DNA from: Chloroflexota bacterium
GTDB lineage: Bacteria > Chloroflexota > Anaerolineae > B4-G1 > SLSP01
DNA length: 10,717 nucleotides
Assembly: GCA_009908585.1 (NCBI GenBank)
Contig: JAAAOZ010000288.1
Coordinates: 1 to 10,717, forward strand
Direction of reading: 5' to 3'
Shown here: piece by piece, positions 1 through 7,380 of the stretch
Layout: each line of letters opens with the position of its first letter
How positions within the stretch are numbered: position 1 is the first letter of the stretch
The notes under the pieces: generated by a model
Database searches by the model: none
What the model was told of the DNA's origin: nothing
The model's input: the letters and a program-made list of their open reading frames with translations, nothing else
Translations under genes and position numbers: made by a program

Positions 1-358
1 GGTAACCGTCGGCGGCCTGCGCGCCCTCAATGGCCGCGACGACTGTCGCGACCATCTCGGCCAACGCCGGCGCCTCATCGGTTGCAAGCATCCAAGATGC
101 CGCCTCCAGCCACTTGTAAACATCCGAATCGTTGTAGACGCGCCCGCGAAAAGGCAGCGCCTCACGGCCCGCCGCACGCCGGAAGTTATCGATGCGCCCG
201 GTCTCCTCCAGCAACCGATATTGCGAGGGCAAGGTCACATCCAGGTTGCGCGCCCGTCGCGCCGCCCAGATTTCATCCTTGAGCGTGACGGCGGTCAGCG
301 GCGCCGGTTGGAGTTGCGCGCGCGTGCGGCAGGGATCCAATAAGATAGGGGTTTTCAC
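1..358 (-). CDS. GH127 (DUF1680) beta-L-arabinofuranosidase-type glycoside hydrolase, N-terminal 119 residues, cut by window edge
   Basis: The reading frame is open from a GTG at 358-356 to the left window edge. It has an in-frame TGA two codons upstream (364-362), so the start cannot lie further out. Residues 74-91 contain V-Y-N-D-S-D-V-Y-K-W-L-E-A-A-S-W-M-L, and the fragment ends with A-A-D-G-Y. This arrangement (D-N-F near 57-59, then S-D-V-Y-K-W-L-E, then a helix ending in D-G-Y) is what I recall from the N-terminus of GH127 enzymes such as bifidobacterial HypBA1. Those are (alpha/alpha)6-barrel enzymes that remove beta-L-arabinofuranose from plant glycoproteins and arabinans. The catalytic Cys/Glu region lies outside the window. 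There is no signal peptide, so a cytoplasmic enzyme acting on imported oligosaccharides is likely. The start overlaps the protease stop by one base (TAGTG). An AAGGAA ribosome-binding site stands 8 nt upstream, inside the protease gene. Family assignment is fairly sure; exact substrate is not. Confidence 0.83.
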   Translation of the reverse strand, partial: MKTPILLDPCRTRAQLQPAPLTAVTLKDEIWAARRARNLDVTLPSQYRLLEETGRIDNFRRAAGREALPFRGRVYNDSDVYKWLEAASWMLATDEAPALAEMVATVVAAIEGAQAADGY

Positions 359-3300
359 TATTCACTTTCCTTAAGAGGATTCACGGTGTAAAAATTAGTG
401 TTTCTTTCCACAGGCATCACAGCATCAGTTTCTACTACCTCTGCGGGCACAACGCTGAGCCTACTATGTTGCCAGCTCGCACTCCATGACCAAGGGCCGC
501 CACTAACAGTCCCACAGCCATCAATGTAAAATTCGCTCAGACCACTCCGTCCAGAAGAAGTAGTGTTACTATTGAACGTCCCATTAGCGTAGAATGGGCC
601 ACTGAAGGAAAATTTGTCGTTGGAAATAGATTCTTGGGGGGTATGTGTGATTTTGTAGTTACCACAGCCTTGTACCGAGATGTAGATAGCAAAGTTATCC
701 ACATAGGCCCTATTTGTGGTGACGGAAAACTCTGTACCTGTTGTCGTATCCTGCCAAAAACCAGGTTTTGGGCCTGAAGGAATCTGCACTGAAACCTGCC
801 GCGAGGTACTCCAGGAGCCGGCTCCATAACTGTTCCGCCCACGTACCCGGTAGGTATACGTGCCGTTACTTTTGCCTGAGAAACTTCGGGAGGCGCCCGC
901 ATAATTAGATTGAATGATCGTGCCATTCTCCTCGATATCGTACGAGGTGGGAGCAGGCCCAGATCCCGCAGACCAACTAACCGTATAGCTGCCGTCCGTG
1001 GACGGGTTGGGTGTGATCGCGTTCAGGGTTGGTGCGTGGGGAATGGGCGGCCAGTTCTTCGTCACCAGCGGCAGATAGATCAGGCCGCCTGGTTGCACGG
1101 TCAGGGTGAAGGTATCCGTCGCCGTCAAACTGCCCGTATCCTGCACCTGCACCTCGATAGCGACTGTGCCTTCGTAGCTCACGTCCGGGCTGATGTCGAT
1201 GTAGCGCTGCGAGTCGATGCTGACGCCCGCATCCGCCGGCGGCGATCCCAACAAAGAGAAAGTCAGGTCGGCGTCGGCGTCCTCAGCATCGGCGGCGTAG
1301 GCCCAGAGGTCGATGGCGTTATCCTCCGTCTGACCCGCTCGGACGGTCTGATCCGGCAAGCCGGAGAGCGTGGGCCCGGTGTTCGGCGGCACCACCGTCA
1401 CCGTGAGGATGTCCGTGGCCGTCGCGTTACTGGTATCCTCAACGCCAATCTCGACCTGGGCTGTGCCCATCCAGCCCCCAAAGGGTTCCAGATAGAGGTA
1501 ATGTGCGTCCGGATCCACGATCGTGGCGGTGAGACTTTCATCGGAGACGCCCCGGATGGTGAAGGTCAGGGTCTCCTTTGGGTCGTTGCGATCCGTCACG
1601 TAAGGCCACAGATCGATGCTCAGCGTCTGGCTCACCTCCATAGTCACATCCTCCAAGGTCAATTCCGGCGGGATGTTGGCCTCCGTCACCTCCACCTCGA
1701 AGGTGTCCGTGGCGGTGAGGCCGCCGGTATCAGCCACCAGCACCTGGACTTGGGCCGTGCCCGTGTAGCCGCTCAACGGCTGGATATCGACGTAGCGATT
1801 GGCATCGATGCTGGCGCCAACGCTCATGGGCATCTGCGAGGCGATGGAGAAGGTCAAGTCGGTATCGTCATCCTCCGCATCGTCCGCGTAGGTGTGCAGA
1901 TCTATCGCATGATCCCAGCCCGCCGTTGATACCATCTGATCCGGCAAGCCCGCCAGCGACGGCCCGGTGTTCGCCGTCACCGTGAAGATGTCACTGGCGG
2001 TCAAGCCGCCGGTATCCTCGACTTGGATCTCGACCGGGACAGCGCCCGCAAAGCCAACGGTCGCCGTGATGTCGACGTAGCGGTTCCCGTCGATCTGGAC
2101 ATCCAATCCGGGGGGCAAGGAGCTAACGATGGAGAAGGTCAAGTCGGTATCGTCATCCTCCGCATCGTCCGCGTAGGTGTGCAGATCTATCGCATCGTCC
2201 AACGTCTGCCCGACGTTCACCGTCTGATCGGGCAACCCGCTCAGCGTGGGACCGGCATTCGGCGCGCCGAAGTGCGCGGAGGCCGCCAGCGCGAAGGGCT
2301 GTGGGCCATTCGGCACGTTCTGCGCGTGCACCCGGACCGTGTAGCTCCCCGCCGCCGCCGAGGGGAGGATCACGCTCTCGACGTTGTTGCACTGATCCCA
2401 CTGACTATCGCGTAGACAGCCGTCGCCTGTGGCGTAGGCGCCGCTGTTGCCATAGTAGGAGGCGCTCGGCCCGATGACTTCCAAATCCAAGTCATTGACC
2501 AACTGGCGGCCCGCCGTGGGGCTGCCGGGATAATCGACCCAGGCCAACGTCACGCGCAGGGCATCGCCCCCGGCCAACGTGAGCGGATAATCCGCCGTAT
2601 TGCCTGTGGAAAGGCCCGTCGTCGTATCCGTGTACCAGAGCGAGCGGTCGCCTGAGGGCGCCACCGTCTCCAGCAGATCGACGCGCCCCCAGCCGGCCAC
2701 CGAGTTCGGGCGCTGCGCGGGGATCTCCTGCGGCGAGGCATACTGGCCCGGAGACATATCCGCCGCGCCGTTGATGAGCATCGCTTTGAGCAGCGCGGCG
2801 CTGGGATTGCTCACGCCTCCCTGCTTGACTAACCACTCCCGCACCACGGCGGCGCCGCCCGCCGTCAACGGCGTGGCCATGCTGGTGCCGCCCATGTAGA
2901 GATAGTCCGCATCATACTCCCCCCAGCCGGCGCCAGCGTTTGGATCGTGGGAGCGCGTGGAGATAATAAACGTGCCGGGCGCTGCTACTTCCGGCTTAAT
3001 GCGACCATCGTCGGTGGGGCCGCGACTGGAAAATGCGGCCATCCCATCCTGATTATCCGCCATGTGATCGCTAAAAATAGGATTAGCAGGGAAGTCTTCC
3101 GCCCAAGCGCCGCCCCACGTCGCTGACGTCACACTTTCGCGCAAGCTCTCCGTTGCGCCGACGGTCAGGACGTTTTTCGCGGTGCCGGGGCTACCCATCG
3201 AGTCGGGATCGACGAAGCCGTCGCTGTTCGCGTCGATGCCGCTGTTCCCGGCGGCGAAGAGGATCAACAAGTCCTTACGGTTCCACGCGGCCAAATCCGC

Positions 3301-4524
3301 CGCCTCTGAACTATCGTCGTAGCCGCCATACTCTGGATTCTCCGATGTCCCTCCAGTCGGGCCGCCCCACGAGTTGGTATGCACACGCGCACCCTCGCTA
3401 TAGGCCACACCGAAGAGATAGGTGTCTAAATCTACAGGGATGCACTCCAACCCATTACCAATCTGGTCATCAACGGCCTGGAAGACCAACTGCGCTTCCG
3501 GCGCCACCCCGGCGAAAGAACTATCATACTGATGTGTGCCCGGCGTACTGCCGGAGTTCACCCCGTTGCCCAGCACACTGCCGGCGACGTGGGTGCCGTG
3601 GCCATCGAAGTCGTTCCACGTGGTGCGCAGGTCAAAATATTTACAGGTCGCCTCGGCGTGCGCGATTCGGCCCTCGAAGTCGTCGCTCATCTCCGAGCTG
3701 GTCGCGCCCACGTCCAGGCCGCTATCGGCGACGCCCACGATTTGCCCCTCGCCGTACAACCCCAGGCTGGATCGCACGTCGTTGGCGCGCATAATCGCGC
3801 CGCCGCCCACATCGTTGAGCAGCGCGGGCGGCAGGTACGGCTCGACCCAGAGCACCTCGTCCAAGCCAGCGATGTCCGGCACGGTCGCAGGAGCGATCTC
3901 CACGCGCAGCACGCTGGCCGTCATCCGTTGCGCGCGCCTCGTCACTTTGCCGCCCAAGGCCTCGATCTGGAGGGCGAGCGCGTCTAAATCGGCGTCGGGC
4001 AGAGCCTGCACCGTGACCGCCAGCGGATCTTCCAGCGTAGTCGTCTCTTTGGACGTCGATGAAGCGACCGCGCGGAGGGTCTCCGACAGGCGATAGGCGG
4101 GCTGGTAGACGCCCACCCAGCGCACGAAGGACAAATCGCGCACAGCGTCGATCTGCTTTGCGTCGAGCCGCACGATGAAGGCGTAATCGGGTACGTAGGT
4201 ATAGAGACGCACGCCCAACACGGCGACCTGCGTCTTCCATGTCTCGCGCACCGGCCCCGTGAACTGGAGCAGGTACGTCGTCGCGGCATCTTCTTCAACG
4301 GCTGACAACGCCTCTAAGCCCGCGATCTTCAAGCCGGATTCGGCCAGCGGATCAAACGTCCCGGCGTTTAGATGAATCTCCGGGCCAGATCCAACCGGCC
4401 CTTCGTCGGCGATCTCAACCAGATCACTCCCTCGCCGCTCTCGCCGCGCGGAGGCCATCCCCGGACTGCTCAACCATACCAATATGACTAACACGCTCAT
4501 CCATCGTAACCAAATTCGCATCAT
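358..4524 (-). CDS. Secreted multidomain subtilisin-like serine protease (S8, Kp-43-like) with cadherin-like repeats and FN3
   Basis: A 1388-residue secreted endopeptidase. Residues 1-26 form a signal peptide (hydrophobic 9-20, then A-S-A). Residues about 80-150 and 168-235 look like two tandem pro-subdomains; each ends in a V-R-W-V/V-L-W-V strand. The S8 catalytic domain spans about 245-620: Asp267 (V-A-D-S-G), His309 (D-G-H-G-T-H), oxyanion Asn427 (A-A-G-N-S-G) and Ser548 (G-T-S-M-A-T-P). A D-x-N-x-D-G-x-V-D calcium-type loop lies at 431-439, followed by G-S-P-G-T-A-K-N, as in Kp-43-type enzymes. A beta-barrel follows (about 628-752), with C703 and C712 probably paired. Four cadherin-like repeats (756-1145), the motif I-Y-L-P-L-V-T-K-N-W (1149-1158), an FN3 domain (about 1163-1248) and a last beta-rich module with two G-C-G motifs (C1287, C1337) complete it. 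Two ATGs are adjacent; a GGGGG run suits the second (4521) slightly better. Substrate is unknown. Confidence 0.93.
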   Translation of the reverse strand: MMRIWLRWMSVLVILVWLSSPGMASARRERRGSDLVEIADEGPVGSGPEIHLNAGTFDPLAESGLKIAGLEALSAVEEDAATTYLLQFTGPVRETWKTQVAVLGVRLYTYVPDYAFIVRLDAKQIDAVRDLSFVRWVGVYQPAYRLSETLRAVASSTSKETTTLEDPLAVTVQALPDADLDALALQIEALGGKVTRRAQRMTASVLRVEIAPATVPDIAGLDEVLWVEPYLPPALLNDVGGGAIMRANDVRSSLGLYGEGQIVGVADSGLDVGATSSEMSDDFEGRIAHAEATCKYFDLRTTWNDFDGHGTHVAGSVLGNGVNSGSTPGTHQYDSSFAGVAPEAQLVFQAVDDQIGNGLECIPVDLDTYLFGVAYSEGARVHTNSWGGPTGGTSENPEYGGYDDSSEAADLAAWNRKDLLILFAAGNSGIDANSDGFVDPDSMGSPGTAKNVLTVGATESLRESVTSATWGGAWAEDFPANPIFSDHMADNQDGMAAFSSRGPTDDGRIKPEVAAPGTFIISTRSHDPNAGAGWGEYDADYLYMGGTSMATPLTAGGAAVVREWLVKQGGVSNPSAALLKAMLINGAADMSPGQYASPQEIPAQRPNSVAGWGRVDLLETVAPSGDRSLWYTDTTTGLSTGNTADYPLTLAGGDALRVTLAWVDYPGSPTAGRQLVNDLDLEVIGPSASYYGNSGAYATGDGCLRDSQWDQCNNVESVILPSAAAGSYTVRVHAQNVPNGPQPFALAASAHFGAPNAGPTLSGLPDQTVNVGQTLDDAIDLHTYADDAEDDDTDLTFSIVSSLPPGLDVQIDGNRYVDITATVGFAGAVPVEIQVEDTGGLTASDIFTVTANTGPSLAGLPDQMVSTAGWDHAIDLHTYADDAEDDDTDLTFSIASQMPMSVGASIDANRYVDIQPLSGYTGTAQVQVLVADTGGLTATDTFEVEVTEANIPPELTLEDVTMEVSQTLSIDLWPYVTDRNDPKETLTFTIRGVSDESLTATIVDPDAHYLYLEPFGGWMGTAQVEIGVEDTSNATATDILTVTVVPPNTGPTLSGLPDQTVRAGQTEDNAIDLWAYAADAEDADADLTFSLLGSPPADAGVSIDSQRYIDISPDVSYEGTVAIEVQVQDTGSLTATDTFTLTVQPGGLIYLPLVTKNWPPIPHAPTLNAITPNPSTDGSYTVSWSAGSGPAPTSYDIEENGTIIQSNYAGASRSFSGKSNGTYTYRVRGRNSYGAGSWSTSRQVSVQIPSGPKPGFWQDTTTGTEFSVTTNRAYVDNFAIYISVQGCGNYKITHTPQESISNDKFSFSGPFYANGTFNSNTTSSGRSGLSEFYIDGCGTVSGGPWSWSASWQHSRLSVVPAEVVETDAVMPVERNTNFYTVNPLKESE
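367..372 (-). promoter_or_regulatory. Ribosome-binding site for the GH127 gene, inside the protease 3' end
   Basis: On the minus strand the sequence AAGGAA precedes the GTG at 358 with 8 nt between them. It lies within the last codons of the protease gene, so ribosomes finishing the protease could reinitiate at the overlapping GTG. This supports GTG-358 as the true start. Confidence 0.6.
1063..1080 (-). other. I-Y-L-P-L-V motif, typical of Chloroflexota secreted proteins
   Basis: Residues 1149-1154 of the protease read I-Y-L-P-L-V and are followed by T-K-N-W. From memory, this short motif is frequent at or near the C-terminus of exported proteins of Anaerolineae and relatives. It is the best single taxonomic hint in the window. 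Its function is not established to my knowledge. Confidence 0.55.
1842..1910. repeat. Perfect 69-bp direct repeat, copy A
   Basis: This block is identical at all 69 positions to 2127-2195, exactly 285 bp (95 codons) away and in the same frame. It codes for the I-D-L-H-T-Y-A-D-D-A-E-D-D-D-T-D-L core of the second cadherin-like unit. The flanks diverge at once on both sides. Confidence 0.9.
2127..2195. repeat. Perfect 69-bp direct repeat, copy B
   Basis: This is the second copy of the 69-bp block, in the first cadherin-like unit. Nucleotide identity, including third codon positions, is complete, whereas the rest of the two units is well diverged. Confidence 0.9.
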
Positions 4525-4533
4525 AACCCCCTA

Positions 4534-4551
4534 ATTTTGATTTTGATTTTA
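4534..4551. repeat. Three 6-bp ATTTTG-type units in the DUF4129/protease spacer
   Basis: On the plus strand the unit ATTTTG occurs twice, followed by ATTTTA. The array begins at the DUF4129 stop codon and fills most of the 24-bp spacer before the protease start. It is a sharply A/T-rich patch in a G/C-rich context and may keep the protease translation start unstructured. Confidence 0.5.
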
Positions 4552-6153
4552 CCCATCTCGCGCCATACGGAATTCCCGAAGCGCCTGCCGTAACCGTTCC
4601 CACATTCCCTGTAATCGACTCACCTCCTCGTCTGAAATCCTATGTGAACTGTAGCGCGCCTCCACAAAGGCGCGGGTCAAGCGCGCCATCTCATCCTGGG
4701 CCTCCGGCAACGCCATCTCGACGGTCGGGCTGTACTCGTAGGGCGTCTGCGCCTGACGACGCGGCAACCCGACCTCTTCCGCTTCATCCAACGTGCTCAG
4801 GTAATAGTAGGCGATCTTCGCCCGGCGACTGTCGCCCGGACGACGCCTCCGCGCTGCACCATCACGACCGCCACGGCGCCAGCGTCGCAGCGAGATCTCC
4901 TCCAAGGCAGCCTTTGCCCGTGCGCTCACCTCGCGCTGCACGCCGTGCCACCAGCGCCTCAGCGTCGCCCACCACGCGCGCAAGCGCTGGATTACGCCCC
5001 AGCGCGCGATCATCGCCCGCAACTCGGCCCGGTCGCGCAGATAGGCGCCCAGGACGTAGATGAGGAACGCCAGTGCCCCACCCCAGAACAGCAAGGAGCG
5101 GAGCACCTCCAGCCAAGGCCAATCCGCCCCGCCGGAGGGCGAACTCGTCATCTCGCCGGGCATCGCGGGCGTCACGGGCGACATCGCCGGTTCCGTTTCC
5201 CCGAAGTGCGAGAGCAAATAGGCGATGAGGGTGAACAAGGCGGCGAAAAAGTACATGATCCACGAAAAGAGATACGAGACCACCGAGATCAGATAATATC
5301 CTAAGTCCAACAGGCCGACAGTATAACCGGTGGGGAGGATAAAGGCAATCACCAGGGCGAGCGCGAGCAGCGCCGCGCCATATTGTACCCATCGCACGCT
5401 CAGCTTAGCTTCAACTTTCGCTTTACGCGCCTGCCATAGGCGCGCCAAGCGCGCGAAGTGCATCTGTCCCAGTAGCAACAGGCCGAAGAGGAAGTAGGCC
5501 AGGACGCTCAAAACCACTAACGTGCTGCGCGTCCAACTGGGATCCAGGCTAGCAATACCGACATGGGCCAGGCCCGCCATTGCGAAGAGCAGCACCCCGC
5601 CGATGGTGAAGCGGCGGCGCAGGCGCGTCACCGGGAACTCGTCCTCGCTGCCATAGTGCGGGAGCGGATCGGCGATCTCCTCGATATCGCGGACGGTCGC
5701 CCACGCGGCCTGCCACCCCAGCAAGCACAGGACAAACGCGGCTAACGTCTCCGCATCGAAGATGGCGTAGAAATTGTCGCTCCAACTGCGCACATCGGCC
5801 ACCACCGAGGCCCAACGATCGCCAATATACCCCGTGATCTTGAGCAGCACGAACATCAACACCCACTCCGTCATCAGCATGCGGAACTTCTCCCCCCAAT
5901 CCAAGAAGCGCCGCATCGCCAGATAGCGCGTGTAATAGCCTGCCATCGCGGCCAAAATGGGCGCGACGACGAAGTAGGTCTTGTTCCACGTGGGCGCCAG
6001 GGCATGCACCAACTGTACCAGCGAGAGCGCGATGCAGCCGACCATCAGGCCGACGATGAGAGGTTGCAGGATGTGACGCACCCACGAGTGGCGGAGGGGT
6101 TCGGGCAGCCGCTCTACTATAAGATCCCATATCTCGTTCGTGTCACTCATCAT
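4549..6153 (-). CDS. Polytopic membrane protein with C-terminal DUF4129 domain
   Basis: A 534-residue integral membrane protein. Hydrophobic segments lie near 29-50, 59-74, 94-110, 136-152, 182-200, 209-229, 256-274, 281-317 (long enough for two) and 348-371. Arg/Lys-rich loops at 77-91, 178-182 and 232-254 fit the cytoplasm, and a Pro/Ser-rich loop at 318-347 fits the outside. A basic stretch (about 372-445) leads to the C-terminal domain (about 447-526), which begins A-Y-Y-Y-L-S-T-L and holds R-R-x-A-Q-T-P-Y-E-Y and the helical A-R-Y-S tail typical of DUF4129. DUF4129 is the C-terminal domain of TgpA-type transglutaminases, but no Cys-His-Asp transglutaminase core is present; the only cysteines are C40 and C143. 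The start is 5 nt after the DUF58 stop, so translation is probably coupled. Two ATGs are adjacent and neither has a strong Shine-Dalgarno. Biochemical function is unknown. Confidence 0.85.
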   Translation of the reverse strand: MMSDTNEIWDLIVERLPEPLRHSWVRHILQPLIVGLMVGCIALSLVQLVHALAPTWNKTYFVVAPILAAMAGYYTRYLAMRRFLDWGEKFRMLMTEWVLMFVLLKITGYIGDRWASVVADVRSWSDNFYAIFDAETLAAFVLCLLGWQAAWATVRDIEEIADPLPHYGSEDEFPVTRLRRRFTIGGVLLFAMAGLAHVGIASLDPSWTRSTLVVLSVLAYFLFGLLLLGQMHFARLARLWQARKAKVEAKLSVRWVQYGAALLALALVIAFILPTGYTVGLLDLGYYLISVVSYLFSWIMYFFAALFTLIAYLLSHFGETEPAMSPVTPAMPGEMTSSPSGGADWPWLEVLRSLLFWGGALAFLIYVLGAYLRDRAELRAMIARWGVIQRLRAWWATLRRWWHGVQREVSARAKAALEEISLRRWRRGGRDGAARRRRPGDSRRAKIAYYYLSTLDEAEEVGLPRRQAQTPYEYSPTVEMALPEAQDEMARLTRAFVEARYSSHRISDEEVSRLQGMWERLRQALREFRMARDG

Positions 6154-6158
6154 CCCAT

Positions 6159-7376
6159 TTATATTATACCTAAATCCTCATCCTGCCAGATTTGGACGAC
6201 CGACACGCCAATCGAGGCGATGCGGCGCTGGAGCGCGCCCTCCGCTCCCATCGGCATGACGAGAAGAAGCACCACCGAGAAGCCCATCCGGCGCAGGTAG
6301 GCCAGCGAGGTGAAGAGCTCCTCGCTCTGGCCGCCCGTGATCACGACGACGGTCGATCCCCAGGAGAGCTTGGCGCTCTCGCGGCGCAGAAATGCCGGGA
6401 AGCCGGCGTCCGATTCGTAGGTCTGGACGCGCGCCAGCACCTCCAACATCGCCATCAAGTGCGCTTGCTGCGAGCGCGGCGGCAGCGAAAACGCGGCGAC
6501 CTCATCCACCAGCGGGTCCATCGCCTGGACGGCCAGCCCGGCGGCCAGGCCCTCGTGCTCGATGATGTGATTGGCCAGGGAAGCGGCAGTGACGATGGCC
6601 AGTTCGATGGCGTCGTAGCGCCGGCGATGCAGATAGCTGTCGCGATCCATATCCAGATAGATCAGCGTCTCGCGGGCGATGGCCGGCTGGTAGCGCTTGA
6701 CCAGTAGCTCGCCCGCGCTGGCCGAGGCCGTCCAGTGGATGCGACGGGGCGAATCGCCCGGCTGATAGGCGCGCACGCCCATGATGCGCGTCGGGTCCTT
6801 GAAGAGCGGCGCGGGCGAGGGCAGCAGCGCCAGCGGGGAGTGCGTGGGCAAGCCCAGCGATTCCAACGCGACGATGCGGGGGTAGACGATGAGGTATTCC
6901 GCCGGCTCCGACGTCCGCGCTTCCGGCATCAGGCCGAAGAGGTCGCCGAAGCGCAAAAAAAGTGGGCCGATGCGATAGTAGCCGCGCCGATAGCAAGTCA
7001 GCTCGTAGGTGAGGCGATGACGCGCCCTGCCCCACAGCGAGATGACGCGCCGCTCGGCAGTGCTCGCGTCCTCTGAGGCTACGTCGCGCATCAGGGGCGT
7101 GCCCATCCCCGGCGGCAGGGATTCGTAGACCTCGACCCACGGGACGGGCAGCCAGCCCTCGTTGCGGATCTCAACGGTGACCTTGACCGCCTCGCCAGGG
7201 AACGCCCGTCGGACGAAGCGCCGCACTGCCGTCAGTTGCCCGCTCGCCCGCTGCGTCCAGAGGCGCGTGAGGAGATACGTCGCGCCTAGGAAGTAGAGGA
7301 TGTGGAAATAGAAGTCTAGGCGCAGGAGCGCGGCGATCAGGAACATAATGATGAGCAGGGAAATCAGGTTTTTCAT
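6159..7376 (-). CDS. DUF58 domain-containing membrane-anchored protein (von Willebrand A-like)
   Basis: A 405-residue protein. Two close hydrophobic segments (about 4-18 and 22-38) anchor it in the membrane. A beta-rich region follows (about 50-165) with the R-R-x-F-P-G-E-x-V/N-E-G-x-L-P-V-P-W pattern usual in this family. The DUF58 signature R-x-Y-Q-P-G-D-S-P-R-R-I-H-W-T-A-S-A stands at 202-219, with V-K-R-Y at 226-229. The remainder resembles a von Willebrand A fold: L-D-M-D-R-D-S near 241-247 could form a metal-site-like turn, and V-V-V-I-T-G-G at 342-348 a later strand. DUF58 proteins are encoded next to MoxR ATPases and are presumed clients or partners. The ATG at 7376 lacks an obvious Shine-Dalgarno, because the sequence just upstream is the 8-bp tandem array. 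Family assignment is firm; molecular role is not known. Confidence 0.92.
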   Translation of the reverse strand: MKNLISLLIIMFLIAALLRLDFYFHILYFLGATYLLTRLWTQRASGQLTAVRRFVRRAFPGEAVKVTVEIRNEGWLPVPWVEVYESLPPGMGTPLMRDVASEDASTAERRVISLWGRARHRLTYELTCYRRGYYRIGPLFLRFGDLFGLMPEARTSEPAEYLIVYPRIVALESLGLPTHSPLALLPSPAPLFKDPTRIMGVRAYQPGDSPRRIHWTASASAGELLVKRYQPAIARETLIYLDMDRDSYLHRRRYDAIELAIVTAASLANHIIEHEGLAAGLAVQAMDPLVDEVAAFSLPPRSQQAHLMAMLEVLARVQTYESDAGFPAFLRRESAKLSWGSTVVVITGGQSEELFTSLAYLRRMGFSVVLLLVMPMGAEGALQRRIASIGVSVVQIWQDEDLGII

Positions 7377-7380
7377 TAGT

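Larger units (their letters stand above)
358..1086 (-). other. Low-G+C C-terminal extension of the protease (FN3 plus G-C-G beta module)
   Basis: By hand count, 361-960 is 295 of 600 G+C (49%), against about 63% for 1081-1140 and about 72% for 1-60. The stretch encodes the FN3 domain, the final module with C1287 and C1337, and a tail of about 37 residues. It follows directly on the I-Y-L-P-L-V motif, which in Chloroflexota usually stands close to the end of secreted proteins. Acquisition of a C-terminal block by recombination is a reasonable inference. Confidence 0.6.
1090..2259 (-). repeat. Four tandem cadherin-like (dystroglycan-type) repeats within the protease
   Basis: Residues 756-849, 850-947, 948-1046 and 1047-1145 form four units of about 95-99 residues. 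Each opens with N-x-G/P-P-x-L, then L-P-D-Q-x-V (units 1, 2, 4), then I-D-L-x-x-Y, an acidic D-A-E-D-D stretch, L-T-F-S-I, and closes with V-x-D-T-G-x-L-T-A-x-D-x-F. Unit 3 is the most divergent. Putative Ig-like cadherin domains of this type bind calcium or act as stalks and adhesion modules on secreted proteins. Here they would space the protease from the C-terminal modules. Confidence 0.8.

Noticed and set aside
910..2415. Long plus-strand open frames (910-1929, 2023-2415) opposite the protease repeats
   Set aside because: They are antisense shadows of the repeated acidic codons, rich in Arg, Gly and Val, with no recognisable domain and no start signals.
4546..4551. TAAAAT as a possible -10 element before the protease gene
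   Set aside because: It is part of the 6-bp repeat and the preceding stop codon, and I see no convincing -35. An internal promoter is possible but not supported.
6163..6168. A perfect TATAAT on the minus strand, 9 nt upstream of the DUF4129 start
   Set aside because: It lies in the last codons and near the stop of the DUF58 gene. No acceptable -35 hexamer stands 16-18 bp upstream, and the genes are only 5 bp apart. Chance in a stretch of Ile codons is more likely than an internal promoter.
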